The notes under the pieces were generated by a model, which made no database searches, was not told the DNA's origin, and worked only from the letters and a program-made list of their open reading frames with translations. Shown here piece by piece: positions 33,495-42,673 of a stretch of 64,000 nt of DNA. Source of the stretch: Bryobacteraceae bacterium. Lineage in GTDB: Bacteria > Acidobacteriota > Terriglobia > Bryobacterales > Bryobacteraceae. The stretch covers positions 100,997 to 164,996 of the forward strand of contig CANGYQ010000010.1 of assembly GCA_947458745.1 (NCBI GenBank), written 5' to 3'. The translations under genes and the position numbers were made by a program. Numbering within the stretch: the stretch's first letter is position 1; the number at the start of each line of letters is the position of its first letter.

Positions 33495-35924
33495 TTACTC
33501 TGTCCGCAGAGCCACCAGGGGGTCCACCTTCAATGCCCGGCTGGCCGGCCACCAGGCGGAGGCGACAGCGATGGCTCCCAGCAGTAGGGCCGCCAAGCCC
33601 AGCAGCAGCGGATCATGCGGGTTGACGCCAAACAGGATGGCACCCATCAACCGGCCCAACGGGAGGATCAGCAGCATCCCGGCCAAAATGCCCGCCCCGG
33701 TGATCACCGCGGTACGGTGCAGGACGGCGGCCAACACTTTGGGAGCACTGGCCCCGATGGCGATGCGAATGCCGATCTCCTTGCGGCGGCGGGCGACGGA
33801 ATAGGCTACGGCTCCATAGATGCCGACCGCTGCCAGGAGGGCCGCCAGAGCACCGAACGCCGTCAGGACGCGAGCGGCCATCTTTGCCGGAAATAGCGGG
33901 AGCTCCAGATGCTCATAGAGGCTACGCTGGTCATACAGCGTCAGGCCGCTATCTAGCCGGTGAATTGCGCCCGCCAGTAACTGCAGGGCGTCCGATGGCG
34001 GCAAGGTGGTGCGGGCGATAATCGAAATTCCGGTCGGCAGCCACTGCTCCGCCGGGCGGTAGACGGCCAGGGCCGGGGATTCGGACAATGAGAAGTACTT
34101 ACCATCCTCGACCACGCCCACAATCTGATGCTTCGGACCATCGGCGCCGAAAGAAAGCCGCTTGCCTATCGCCTCCTCACCGGGGAACATCCGGCGGGCA
34201 AACGTTTCATTGACCACCACCACCGACGCCGTGTCCCGCAAGTCGCGATCATCAAAAGAGCGCCCTTGCCTGAGGCGTGTCCCCATGGTGGCGAAGTAGC
34301 TGGGCGAAACCTGATAGGTATACGCATTCGGAGCCTCGGCGGCCTTAGGCTGAGGTTTCCCCTCCAGGAAGATCGATTCCGCCGAAGTGTTCAGGCTCAG
34401 TTGGAGGGAACTGGTGAAGGCTGCTGATTCCAGCCGGGGCTCTGTTTTAAGCTCGCGCAGCAGAGCCCGTTCAAAGGCCCTCGCCCGGTCCTCGGAGTAA
34501 CCCTCCAGCGACAGGTCAACCGAGGCAGCAACTAGGCCCTCCGGCCGGAAGCCGAGTGGCACCTCCATGGCCTGCTGCAAGCTCCGGATCACAAGTACGG
34601 ACCCCGCCAGTAACACCACCGAAAGCGCCACCTGTGCGCCCACCAGCAGGTCCCGCACTGGCCAGCGGTGCATCCGTCCCCAGTTGGCGTCATTCTTCAG
34701 CGCGGGCAACAGCCGGGTCTTGGCTGAGGAAACGGCTGGCCCCAGCCCGAACAACATTGTCGCCGCCAGGGCGGCACCCAGAGCGAACAGCAGGGTCCGG
34801 AGATTCCAGCTCAACTCCAGCGTGAGCGGCACATCGATGGGCAATCGCATCGCGACCAGGCCGCTCACCAGCCACTGAGCCGCCAGCAGTCCGGCGACGG
34901 CTCCCAGCAGGGAGAGCACCAGGCTTTCGGTGATGACCTCCAGCAGCAAGTGGCGCGTGCTGGCGCCCAATGCCAGGCGCACCGCAACCTCGCGTTTGCG
35001 GTCGGAGGCGCGGGCGAGCAAGAGGCTGGCCAGATTGGTACACACGATCAGCAGCACCAGGCCCGTGATCAGAAACATTACGCTGGTAAAGCCGATGACC
35101 GGCTGCCGCAGGAAACTCCCCACCAGACCCGGCTCCGCCAGATCCAGGCGCAGGCATTCATTCACTTTGGGGTAGGTCCGGCCCAAGTCCTGGGCGATCC
35201 GACTGAGGTCAGCCAGCGCCTGCGGCCGGCTTACGCCCGGCTTCAGTCGCCCTGCCACAAACAGATTATTGGTGGCGCGGTTTTTGAGCCAGAGATTGCC
35301 CGGTTCCAACTGCGGCTGCATCATCAGCGGCGCCCAGAAGTCGGCTCCATACAGCCGCTCCAGTCCGCGGAATCCGGCGGGAGCTACGCCGATGATCGTG
35401 TAGTCCAAGCCGTTCAACTTAACCCGTTCACCCACTGCGTCCGCCCGGCCCCCGAAGCGTCGCTGCCAGAGGCCGTAGCTAAGCACCACCACCGGGTGTG
35501 CTCCCACCCGTTGATCGTCTTCCGGCGTCAGCAGGCGGCCCAGCACCGGTTGAACGCCCAGCAGCGAAAAGTAGTTGCCCGTGGCCAGATAGCCCCAGAT
35601 TCTGGCCTGCTGGCCTTGGGCGTTCAGCGCCGCCGCGATAAACCGGTAGCCGAGCAGGCCGCTGAAGCTTTGGTTCTGATCCCGGAGGTCCTGGAAGTTG
35701 GGATAGGAGTGGGTGGAGAAGACCGTACTTGAACTGCCGACCGAGACCAATTGCTGTGGCTTGTCCACCGGCAGGGCGCCCAGGAACAGTGAGTCCATCA
35801 GGGTGAAGACGACAATGTTGGCCCCGATGCCCAGGCCAAGCGTCAGCACGGCCACTGCGGTAAACCCTGGGCTCTTCAGAATCCGCCGCCACGCGACACG
35901 CAAGTTCGAGCTCAACCGGTCCAT
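33495..35924 (-). CDS. ADOP-type FtsX/MacB-like permease
   Basis: An 809-residue membrane protein with two MacB-like periplasmic core and FtsX permease units. The N-terminus (NLRVAWRRILKSPGFTAVAVL) and helix TLGLGIGANIVVFTLMD are typical of the acidobacterial duplicated orphaned permease family. FtsX blocks occur at about residues 275-400 (LIVCTNLASLLLARASDRKREVAVRLALGAS) and at the C-terminus (RRKEIGIRIAIGASAP). No ATPase gene is adjacent, as is usual for this family. The transported substrate is unknown. The 220 bases upstream of 33495 show no gene. Confidence 0.9.
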   Translation of the reverse strand: MDRLSSNLRVAWRRILKSPGFTAVAVLTLGLGIGANIVVFTLMDSLFLGALPVDKPQQLVSVGSSSTVFSTHSYPNFQDLRDQNQSFSGLLGYRFIAAALNAQGQQARIWGYLATGNYFSLLGVQPVLGRLLTPEDDQRVGAHPVVVLSYGLWQRRFGGRADAVGERVKLNGLDYTIIGVAPAGFRGLERLYGADFWAPLMMQPQLEPGNLWLKNRATNNLFVAGRLKPGVSRPQALADLSRIAQDLGRTYPKVNECLRLDLAEPGLVGSFLRQPVIGFTSVMFLITGLVLLIVCTNLASLLLARASDRKREVAVRLALGASTRHLLLEVITESLVLSLLGAVAGLLAAQWLVSGLVAMRLPIDVPLTLELSWNLRTLLFALGAALAATMLFGLGPAVSSAKTRLLPALKNDANWGRMHRWPVRDLLVGAQVALSVVLLAGSVLVIRSLQQAMEVPLGFRPEGLVAASVDLSLEGYSEDRARAFERALLRELKTEPRLESAAFTSSLQLSLNTSAESIFLEGKPQPKAAEAPNAYTYQVSPSYFATMGTRLRQGRSFDDRDLRDTASVVVVNETFARRMFPGEEAIGKRLSFGADGPKHQIVGVVEDGKYFSLSESPALAVYRPAEQWLPTGISIIARTTLPPSDALQLLAGAIHRLDSGLTLYDQRSLYEHLELPLFPAKMAARVLTAFGALAALLAAVGIYGAVAYSVARRRKEIGIRIAIGASAPKVLAAVLHRTAVITGAGILAGMLLILPLGRLMGAILFGVNPHDPLLLGLAALLLGAIAVASAWWPASRALKVDPLVALRTE

Positions 35925-35987
35925 GCGCGCTCACGATGCACTTGGAATGCCAGCCTTGGGTGCGCCTCAAGCCTGCTGTCCGGCATG

Positions 35988-36028
35988 AAAAAACGGCTGG
36001 CCCTGAGGATTCTCAGAAGCCAGCCGTT
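35988..36028 (-). terminator. Rho-independent terminator after clpP
   Basis: Read on the minus strand: a 10-bp stem AACGGCTGGC / GCCAGCCGTT enclosing a second helix (CTGAG/CTCAG with a four-base loop) and followed by a T run. It separates clpP from the permease gene. Confidence 0.85.
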
Positions 36029-36088
36029 CGGTGGTGTCCGTTTCCGGGACTGAGGTGTTCGCTATGCACCAGTCCCCAAACCGGTGGG

Positions 36089-36760
36089 TTAGGGGAGCTT
36101 CGGTGCCACTTCGCGCTGCGAGGAGATCACGCGGTCGACAATGCCATATTGCACGGCGGCATCGGCTTCCATGATGTAGTCGCGCTCGACATCGCGGGCG
36201 ATCTTGTCCACCGGTTGACCCGTGGCATTGGCCAGGATCCCGTTCAGGATCTCGCGCATGCGGAGGATCTCGCGGGCATAGATATCGATGTCGGTGGCCT
36301 GTCCAGCTAAACCGCTCATCGACGGCTGGTGGATCAGGATGCGCGAATGGGGCAGGGTAAAGCGCTTGCCCTTTGTCCCCGCCGCCAGCAACACCGCGCC
36401 CATAGACGCGGCTTGGCCCACGCAATAGGTGACGATGTCGGGCTCCACCAGGTTCATTGTGTCTAAAATCGCCAGGCCGGCCGTAATCGAACCACCTGGA
36501 GAATTGATGTAGAGCGAAATATCACGCTCCGGATCTTCAGCTGCAAGAAAAAGAATCTGGGCAATGATCAGGTTGGCCACCTGATCGTCGATCGGCGTCC
36601 CCAGGAAGATGATGTTCTCTTTCAGTAGGCGTGAATAAATATCAAACGCCCGTTCGCCCCGCGAACTTTGTTCCACCACCATGGGAACCAACATGTTGTG
36701 CGGTGTCGGCATATTGTGGGGTGTCGGCGTCTCCCCGTAAAGCTTACGATCTGCTGGCAT
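36089..36760 (-). CDS. clpP: ATP-dependent Clp protease proteolytic subunit
   Basis: A 223-residue ClpP. The catalytic triad is visible: Ser119 in GQAASMGA, His144 in ILIHQPS, and Asp194 in VERDYIM. Family blocks [19 protein letters not shown] and [11 protein letters not shown] are intact. It forms the tetradecameric protease core that works with ClpX/ClpA, none of which is in this window. The N-terminus carries a tandem repeat of PTPHNM just before LVPMVVEQ, and may be removed by autoprocessing. The start at 36760 has AGGAGG 5 nt upstream; an open frame runs further upstream without a ribosome site. Confidence 0.95.
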   Translation of the reverse strand: MPADRKLYGETPTPHNMPTPHNMLVPMVVEQSSRGERAFDIYSRLLKENIIFLGTPIDDQVANLIIAQILFLAAEDPERDISLYINSPGGSITAGLAILDTMNLVEPDIVTYCVGQAASMGAVLLAAGTKGKRFTLPHSRILIHQPSMSGLAGQATDIDIYAREILRMREILNGILANATGQPVDKIARDVERDYIMEADAAVQYGIVDRVISSQREVAPKLP

Positions 36761-37005
36761 CCAGCCTCCTGATATTAGGATAGCGTGGCTGTGGTCCCAG
36801 TGGCGCTCAGGTAAAACGATTAGGCCACCTGTTCTTCCGGGCAGGTTGTAACAACTGGGTGGCAATTATGAGATTCTAACGAGTGTTGCTCCCCAATTCC
36901 GCCCGGTGTTTGAGGGTGGAGCGGGAGCGGCTTCATTAGTAGTCCCTCATGTTTAGGTAGTATTAAGACTGTGGTGTGCCGCGGTCTAGGGCACAGCACG
37001 GTAAG

Positions 37006-37023
37006 TTGTACTAAATTGTACAA
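37006..37023. promoter_or_regulatory. Operator-like inverted repeat
   Basis: TTGTAC (37006-37011) and GTACAA (37018-37023) are perfect inverted arms around an AT-only centre TAAATT, with two further matching outer bases on each side. This is typical of a dimeric repressor site. It lies 47 bases before the GGDEF gene start. Confidence 0.45.
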
Positions 37024-37057
37024 GTTCGTGGCCGATAATCCTTCAGGAGGGTAAGCA

Positions 37058-37069
37058 CCAGGCGCCTGG
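37058..37069 (+). promoter_or_regulatory. Palindrome between ribosome site and start codon
   Basis: CCAGGCGCCTGG is a perfect 12-base palindrome lying between AGGAGG and ATG 37071. If folded as a hairpin in the mRNA it would shorten the effective spacing from 20 to about 8 bases, so it may control translation of the GGDEF gene. Confidence 0.4.
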
Positions 37070-37070
37070 C

Positions 37071-38087
37071 ATGGCGTTGGCTCATCTCATGACCGGCATT
37101 CAACGTGTACTGATCGCCGACGATAGCATCGTGTCCCGGCATTTGCTCGAAGCCACGCTTCGACGCTGGGGCTATGAGGTTTCCGTTGCCTGTGACGGCG
37201 CGGAGGCGTGGGCGGCCTTGGAGCGCGATGACGCTCCCAGCATGGTGATCCTGGATTGGGTGATGCCCGTGATGACGGGCCCTGAGGTCTGCACCCGCCT
37301 GAGGAGTCTGGCTCGGGAGCAGTACACCTACATTCTGCTGCTGACCGGCAAGAATCTGAAAGAAGATTTGATTGCTGGCATGAACTCCGGGGCCGATGAT
37401 TACATCATCAAGCCTTTTGATCAGCAGGAGTTACAGGTGCGGCTGGAGGCTGGCAAGCGCATTCTGCAACTGCACGAAGCCTTGCTGGATGCCCAGAAAA
37501 AGCTTTTCAAGCAGGCCACCTACGATGAACTGACGGGCTTGTTCAACCGGTCCCGCATTCTGGAGATTCTGCGGTCTGAACTGGCGCGCGCGGCCCGTGA
37601 GCAGACGCCCGTGGGAGTGGTATTGGCCGACATTGACCGGTTTAAGCTGGTCAATGACACCTTTGGCCACGATGCCGGTGACGTCACTCTCCAACAGACG
37701 GCGCTGCGGATGCAATCTTCCATCCGGTCCTACGATGCGATTGGCCGTTATGGTGGGGAAGAGTTCCTGGTCTTGATGCCGGGCTGCGATCTGGGATGTG
37801 CCGCGCAACAGGCGGAGCGCTTGCGCCTGTCCGTTTCCCGGGAGCCGCTGAAACTGGGTGGCGGTGATCCAGGAAGCCCCGAACTGATGCTGGCCGTCAG
37901 CGCCAGCTTTGGGGCGACAACATACTACCCCGGGTCACCGATCACGGTGGAAGGCCTCATTAAGCTGGCCGATGAAGCGCTGTATGAAGCTAAGCGCCTG
38001 GGCCGCAACCGCGTCGTCACCCGGCAGGATCAGACCGCTCCCGCTGAGTTCCAATATAACTGCGACGCCCAGCCGGTCTCCCGCTAG
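37071..38087 (+). CDS. Response regulator with GGDEF domain (diguanylate cyclase)
   Basis: A 338-residue protein. The receiver domain has phosphoacceptor Asp62 in VILDWVMPVMTG and Lys in IIKPFD. A coiled linker leads to a GGDEF domain with the active-site motif GGEEF at residues 228-232 and the inhibitory c-di-GMP site RSYD a few residues before it. It should make c-di-GMP when phosphorylated. No kinase gene is next to it. The nearest strong ribosome site (AGGAGG, 37045-37050) lies 20 nt before ATG 37071, with a 12-base palindrome in between; ATG 37089 is an alternative start. Confidence 0.92.
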   Translation: MALAHLMTGIQRVLIADDSIVSRHLLEATLRRWGYEVSVACDGAEAWAALERDDAPSMVILDWVMPVMTGPEVCTRLRSLAREQYTYILLLTGKNLKEDLIAGMNSGADDYIIKPFDQQELQVRLEAGKRILQLHEALLDAQKKLFKQATYDELTGLFNRSRILEILRSELARAAREQTPVGVVLADIDRFKLVNDTFGHDAGDVTLQQTALRMQSSIRSYDAIGRYGGEEFLVLMPGCDLGCAAQQAERLRLSVSREPLKLGGGDPGSPELMLAVSASFGATTYYPGSPITVEGLIKLADEALYEAKRLGRNRVVTRQDQTAPAEFQYNCDAQPVSR

Positions 38088-38105
38088 CAACTGCTCTGGC
38101 TGGAT

Positions 38106-39794
38106 CTATTGGGCGGCGCGGGAGGCGTGCGCTACCTGGAACCGGCTGAGTGAGGTCGCGTACTGCCCAATCCCTTTTGCCAACGCCTCGGCGATCTTTT
38201 GGCGGTAATCACCGCGCTTCAAGAGTGCTTCTTCGCGGGCGTTGGAGACAAAGCCAATCTCGCTTAGAATGGAAGGCATCTGAGCCCCGATCAGCACCAC
38301 AAAAGGCGCGCGTTTCACGCCCCGGTCCCGTTGCGGTGCCGAGCCCTTGGTCATGGCGATCATCGAGGACTGCACCTTCGCCGCAAAGTCCCGCGATTCG
38401 GTGAGCTTCTCGTTGAGTGCGATCTTCTGCAGGAGATCCTTCAATTCGAAGATAGTTTTCCCCGACGAGGCGTTCTCGCGTGAAGCCACTTCCAGGGCCT
38501 CCCGGGTGGACGTGAAGTTGAGGAAGTAGGTCTCCGGTCCAGCCGCCTGTTTGAAGGGCGAAGAATTGGCATGGATCGAAACGAACAGATCCGCTCTCTG
38601 CTCGTTGGCAAATTCGGTGCGGCGTTCCAGCGAGACAAACCGGTCGTCGTCGCGGGTATAGATGACTTCTGACCCCAACTGCTCTTCCAGCAGTTGTCCC
38701 AGGCGTTTGGCAACATCCAGCACCAGTTCCTTTTCGTGAAGCCCGGTGGCACTGGAGGTTCCATAATCATTTCCACCGTGTCCAGGATCCAAAACAATCC
38801 GGCCCAGCTTAAGTCCCAGGGCTCGGGTCAAGGATCGGGATCCCCGGCGGGCCGGAGTCGGGCTGGCGCCGGGCAGGGAACTCAATGGCGTGGCGGGCGG
38901 CACTGAGCCGACGGCAGGTATTGCTGGTGCTGCACCGTTTCCCGCTGACGGCTCGGCGCCCGGCGTTGAGGGCCCGTCCGATTCCGGAGCCGGTCGAGCG
39001 GTGCCCGGCAGCAGATCCTCCTCCGCCCGGCTTGCCGGTGGCGAACTGCGCGCCACCAAACGCGGCTTGTCCGAAGCTGCCTTGGAGTCCGCTGGGGCTT
39101 CCACTGCCTTACTGGGTGATTTCAAGCCGGTGGACTTGGTTTCGGCTAGCTGCGGGAGAGTGGTGCTGGCCGGTTCGGTGCGACTGCCGGGGGCGGCGGC
39201 CGCCTTACGGTTTACCGCCAACTTTTCAGAGGCACTCTGGCCTGTCTTTCTGTCCGCTTCGCGTAGCTTTCCCGCTGCCGGAGAAGCCACTTCGGGAACT
39301 GCTGCCGGAGGGGTCGGGATCCGACCGGTGGTGGCGGCCTCGCGGGCACCGGAGCGCATCTGGTCTAGCGAAATCTGGGGTGGAGGAGGCGTGGCCGGCC
39401 CCCCTGGCTTCACCGTGATCACCAATCGCGCGGGCTGCTCCTGAGCGCTCACCGACAGCCGGACGCCATCTCCGGCTAAATCAAACACCACGCGAACCGT
39501 TCCCGGCGTCGTCTCCGCCACCCGCACCCGGGTCACTTGCGTGCCGTCGCCGTCCACGGAAAAATAGCGCTTCCCGGACAGGCGCAATTCCGTGTCGGCA
39601 AAGTCGAAATAGGCCCGGCTGGGGTTTGACAGGCGGCCTTGGCGGAAAGTGAGCGATGCCGTCGATTCAATCACCACTTCAAAGGGAGCCGCGGCGACCC
39701 GGATCGAAGTCAGTCCCGTCAGCCCTGCGGGTGCAGCCCATCCAGCCGCCCCCAAGGCGACGGTGAAAAGCGGCACTGCGGCAAGAAATCGCAT
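38106..39794 (-). CDS. N-acetylmuramoyl-L-alanine amidase (AmiC-like, AMIN domain)
   Basis: A 562-residue periplasmic amidase. A signal peptide (FLAAVPLFTVALGAAGWA) is followed by an AMIN domain (FEVVIESTASLTF ... YFDFADTELRL ... VRVVFDLAGDGVRL), a long Pro/Ala/Ser-rich linker and an Amidase_3 domain with zinc and catalytic motifs LDPGHGGNDYGT, SIHANSSP and LSEIGFVSN. It cleaves the amide between muramic acid and the stem peptide, commonly at division septa. ATG 39794 follows the lytic transglycosylase stop by 4 nt, so the two cell-wall hydrolases form an operon. Confidence 0.92.
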   Translation of the reverse strand: MRFLAAVPLFTVALGAAGWAAPAGLTGLTSIRVAAAPFEVVIESTASLTFRQGRLSNPSRAYFDFADTELRLSGKRYFSVDGDGTQVTRVRVAETTPGTVRVVFDLAGDGVRLSVSAQEQPARLVITVKPGGPATPPPPQISLDQMRSGAREAATTGRIPTPPAAVPEVASPAAGKLREADRKTGQSASEKLAVNRKAAAAPGSRTEPASTTLPQLAETKSTGLKSPSKAVEAPADSKAASDKPRLVARSSPPASRAEEDLLPGTARPAPESDGPSTPGAEPSAGNGAAPAIPAVGSVPPATPLSSLPGASPTPARRGSRSLTRALGLKLGRIVLDPGHGGNDYGTSSATGLHEKELVLDVAKRLGQLLEEQLGSEVIYTRDDDRFVSLERRTEFANEQRADLFVSIHANSSPFKQAAGPETYFLNFTSTREALEVASRENASSGKTIFELKDLLQKIALNEKLTESRDFAAKVQSSMIAMTKGSAPQRDRGVKRAPFVVLIGAQMPSILSEIGFVSNAREEALLKRGDYRQKIAEALAKGIGQYATSLSRFQVAHASRAAQ

Positions 39795-39798
39795 GCGG

Positions 39799-40566
39799 TT
39801 AAGGCATCCGGTAGTGGATACGCCCCTGCTCATCGGTGAAAGTCTCGATCTTGGGTGCCGGCACGGCGGCGGGTCCGGTGGTCAAATCCGTGGCCTGAAG
39901 GCTACGCTGTGCCCGCCGGGCCTGGCCATAGCGCCGCCCCACCTCGTAGACGTAGTTCTGGGTCTCGGCATAGGGCGGGATCGCTCCATACTTGGCCACC
40001 GCGCCTTCACCGGCATTGTAGGCCGCCAATGCCAGCCGGTCATCCCGATACAGTTGCTGGAGATATCTCAGGTAGCGCACGCCGCCTTCGATGTTCTGTT
40101 GAGCGTCAAACGGATTGACGACCCCAAAGCGCCGGGCGGTGGCCGGAATTAACTGCATCAAGCCCATGGCCCCTTTATGGGAGACCGCCCGCGGGTCGTA
40201 GTTGCTCTCCACCTGCACCATCGATTCCACCAGCATCGGGTCGACGTCGTGCTTACGGGCCGCATCCGCGATCAGCGCCCGGACATTCTGCTTGGGGCTG
40301 CTGGCCACAGCGGCCGGAGTGAGCGTCACTTCCAGCGGCCGGATCTCGCGCGGCTGGACTACCGTGGCCTCAACGGGTTGCGCTTCCAGCGTTCGTGGTT
40401 CCACCATCACCGTCCGGACCAGACGGCCGCTTCGGGGATCAACGCGCACCGCGCTGCGGCGCACCGAACCCGAGGCCGGGGCCACCTTCGATTCCGCTGA
40501 ACGGCCGGACGGAGGCGCGGCCCAGAGGCTGAAGGCGGAAACGGCGGTAATCAAACAAACTCGCAT
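39799..40566 (-). CDS. Lytic transglycosylase (SLT domain)
   Basis: A 255-residue exported protein with a signal peptide (CLITAVSAFSLWAA), a basic and variable region, and a C-terminal SLT/lysozyme-like domain. The catalytic Glu is in VQVESNYDPRAVSHKGAMGL, followed by MQLIPATARRFGV and ALAAYNAGEGAV. It cuts glycan strands of peptidoglycan to anhydro-muropeptides. ATG 40566 was chosen for the signal peptide; the longer open frame overlaps the mobA gene in antisense. It is the first gene of the operon with the amidase. Confidence 0.9.
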   Translation of the reverse strand: MRVCLITAVSAFSLWAAPPSGRSAESKVAPASGSVRRSAVRVDPRSGRLVRTVMVEPRTLEAQPVEATVVQPREIRPLEVTLTPAAVASSPKQNVRALIADAARKHDVDPMLVESMVQVESNYDPRAVSHKGAMGLMQLIPATARRFGVVNPFDAQQNIEGGVRYLRYLQQLYRDDRLALAAYNAGEGAVAKYGAIPPYAETQNYVYEVGRRYGQARRAQRSLQATDLTTGPAAVPAPKIETFTDEQGRIHYRMP

Positions 40567-40669
40567 GACTATGTTTGAAACAAAGCGCAAAAATCCCGTC
40601 GAAATTAGTCTACTCCACAACTGGTACTTCCTCAAACGATTATATCCTTCAATCTGATATCCTTCCCTC

Positions 40670-41215
40670 ATGTCCGCAGAGCGCGCTGCCTTTGTGCTGG
40701 CCGGTGGAGCCAGCCGCCGCATGGGCCGCGACAAGGCTTTGCTGCCTCTGGCGGGCCGCCCGCTGATCGAACAGATTGCCCGGTGCGCCGCCACCGTGGC
40801 TGCTTCGGTCACCATCGTGGGCTCGCCGGACAAGTATCAGGGCTTGGGTTTTGACGTGATTCCTGACCGCCGCCCGGACTGTGGTCCACTGGCGGGCATC
40901 GAGGCCGCGCTTGAATCCGGGCGCGCCCGCCGCAACCTGATCCTGGCTTGCGACATGCCTCACCTGAACCCGGCTCTGCTGGAGGAGTTGTTCGGGGGCC
41001 ATGCGGATTGCGTCGTCCCCCAAACTCCCGATGGCCGCTGGCATCCTCTGTGCGCCGTTTGGGATCAAAGTTTGCTGCCCAACGTTCGGGCGGCCCTGGA
41101 TCGTCAAGAATTCCGCGTGCGCGCCGCCTTGACTGAGGTTGCGGTTCAGGTAGTGGCCGTCGGCCATCTTTCTAACGCCAATACGCCGGAGGAGTGGGCC
41201 GCGCTGGCTGGTTGA
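40670..41215 (+). CDS. mobA: Molybdenum cofactor guanylyltransferase
   Basis: A 181-residue nucleotidyltransferase with the MobA signature LAGGASRRMGRDKALLPLAG at residues 10-29, PDRRPDCGPLAGIEAALE, and the metal-binding LACDMPHL. It attaches GMP to molybdopterin to make the guanine dinucleotide form of Moco. It is divergent from the transglycosylase and lies 9 nt before the ABC ATPase gene. No molybdoenzyme is in the window. Confidence 0.9.
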   Translation: MSAERAAFVLAGGASRRMGRDKALLPLAGRPLIEQIARCAATVAASVTIVGSPDKYQGLGFDVIPDRRPDCGPLAGIEAALESGRARRNLILACDMPHLNPALLEELFGGHADCVVPQTPDGRWHPLCAVWDQSLLPNVRAALDRQEFRVRAALTEVAVQVVAVGHLSNANTPEEWAALAG

Positions 41216-41224
41216 GCCAACCCG

Positions 41225-41986
41225 GTGAACGCCATGCCTGACCGTTTCCCCTACTACCTGGAATTCCGCCACGTCTATAAGACGTTCGACCGGCCAGTTT
41301 TAGTTGACGTCAACTTTCATGTCCGCAGTGGTGAGACCGTGGCCATCATCGGCCGGAGCGGCGTCGGCAAGTCGGTCAGCCTGCTGAACATCATGGGTTT
41401 CCTGCGGCCCGATTCAGGGCAAGTGATTGTGGCGCATGAAGATATTACCGATTTCGGCGAAGCCGAGATGCGTCGCATCCGCAAGAAAGTCACCATGGTG
41501 TTCCAGAACGGAGCCCTGTTTGATTCGCTGACGGTGGCTGAAAATATTGAATTCTCACTGGAAACACGTGAGGACTACGACCGCGAGAACAAAATGGCGG
41601 TGGTCCACGGCCTGCTGGAGCTGGTGGATCTTGTCGATTTTGCGGATTCCTCCCCCACGGATCTTTCGGTGGGACACAAACGGGCCGTGGCCATCGCCCG
41701 GGCACTGGCGGCGCAGCCGGAATGCATCCTTTACGACGAACCGACCACCATGGTGGATCCCATCATGTGCGCCCAGGTAGGCGACCTGATGCTACGGCTG
41801 AAGCAGCAACTGCAGTTGACCAGCGTGGTGGTAACCCATGACCTGGATCTGATGCGAAAAGTGGCCGATCGCGTGGTGTTCCTTTATGAAGGGGGCGTGG
41901 TCTACTTTGGTCCCGTCGCCGAGCTCGACGCGTGTCAACATCCTCATGTGCAGGAGTTTCTGCGTATGGACCGTGTGGAAGTGTAG
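41225..41986 (+). CDS. ABC transporter ATPase, MlaF-like
   Basis: A 253-residue ATPase related to MlaF/Ttg2A (phospholipid transport). Walker A is GRSGVGKS, the Q-loop is TMVFQNGALFDSLTV (the MlaF-type GALFDSLTV is clear), Walker B is CILYDEPTTMVDP, and the switch His is in VTHDL. The ABC signature reads LSVGHKRAVAIARAL instead of LSGGxxxR. No MlaE permease or MlaD gene is nearby, so the partner must lie elsewhere. GTG 41225 or ATG 41234 could be the start. It lies 9 nt after mobA and about 90 nt before the sigma gene. Confidence 0.85.
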   Translation: MNAMPDRFPYYLEFRHVYKTFDRPVLVDVNFHVRSGETVAIIGRSGVGKSVSLLNIMGFLRPDSGQVIVAHEDITDFGEAEMRRIRKKVTMVFQNGALFDSLTVAENIEFSLETREDYDRENKMAVVHGLLELVDLVDFADSSPTDLSVGHKRAVAIARALAAQPECILYDEPTTMVDPIMCAQVGDLMLRLKQQLQLTSVVVTHDLDLMRKVADRVVFLYEGGVVYFGPVAELDACQHPHVQEFLRMDRVEV

Positions 41987-42076
41987 AGTACTGTTGATGG
42001 CTTGCATGGCGCAGACGACTGTAGTGCGGTGGAGCGGTATGGTTCACCATGCCCGCTCGGGCACGGAGCTGGCCGC

Positions 42077-42673
42077 ATGACCTTCATCGAGTTTGATGCC
42101 GCCTACGTGAAAAACCTTTCCGAAGGTGATACGGAAACAGAAGCTCATTTCACCAAATACTTTGGCGAACTGCTCTTCCTGAAGCTGCGCCACCGCATCC
42201 GGAATGTGCAACTGATTGAAGACATTCGGCAAGAGACCCTCATGCGGGTGCTGAAAGTGGTGCGAAACAAAGGGATCGAACATCCGGAGCGGTTGGGCGG
42301 GTTTGTGAACACGGTTTCCAATAACGTGATGTTCGAGGAACTCCGCAAGGAGGGCCGGACCCTGCCCATGTCCGATGACGCACCCGAGCCGCGCGATGAG
42401 CGGGTGGACATGGATGGTCCCTTGTTGAATGAAGAGCTGAAGGCGCAAGTGGCCTCCATTCTCGAAACGCTACCCGAGAAGGATTGCCGCCTGCTCCGGA
42501 TGATCTTCTTAGAAGAAGTGCCCAAAGAGCAGGTTTGCCGTCTGTTCAATGTGGATGGTGATTATTTGCGGGTGCTGGTGCACCGCGCCAAGTCCCGTTT
42601 CCGGGCCGAGTTCGTCAAGCGGGCCCCGGCGGCGATGGTGATTCAACGGAAGGTGGGTGTCAGTGGAGCATAA
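42077..42673 (+). CDS. ECF-type RNA polymerase sigma factor
   Basis: A 198-residue sigma-70-like protein. Region 2 (FTKYFGELLFLKLRHRIRN ... IEDIRQETLMRVLKVV ... VNTVSNNVMFEELRKEGR) and region 4 (LPEKDCRLLRMIFLEEVPKE ... VDGDYLRVLVHRAKSRFR) are present with normal spacing. ATG 42077 has GGAG 9 nt upstream. It overlaps the downstream zinc-finger gene by 17 nt, the usual sign of a sigma/anti-sigma pair. Confidence 0.85.
   Translation: MTFIEFDAAYVKNLSEGDTETEAHFTKYFGELLFLKLRHRIRNVQLIEDIRQETLMRVLKVVRNKGIEHPERLGGFVNTVSNNVMFEELRKEGRTLPMSDDAPEPRDERVDMDGPLLNEELKAQVASILETLPEKDCRLLRMIFLEEVPKEQVCRLFNVDGDYLRVLVHRAKSRFRAEFVKRAPAAMVIQRKVGVSGA

Larger units (their letters stand above)
36761..37070. other. 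Divergent control region of clpP and the GGDEF gene
   Basis: This spacer of about 310 bases holds no gene. It contains the 11-base palindrome GTTGTAACAAC (36845-36855) and the inverted repeat TTGTAC-N6-GTACAA (37006-37023), which share the half-site GTTGTA. A possible -10 for clpP on the minus strand is CATAAT near 36867. The assignment of promoters is uncertain. Confidence 0.4.
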
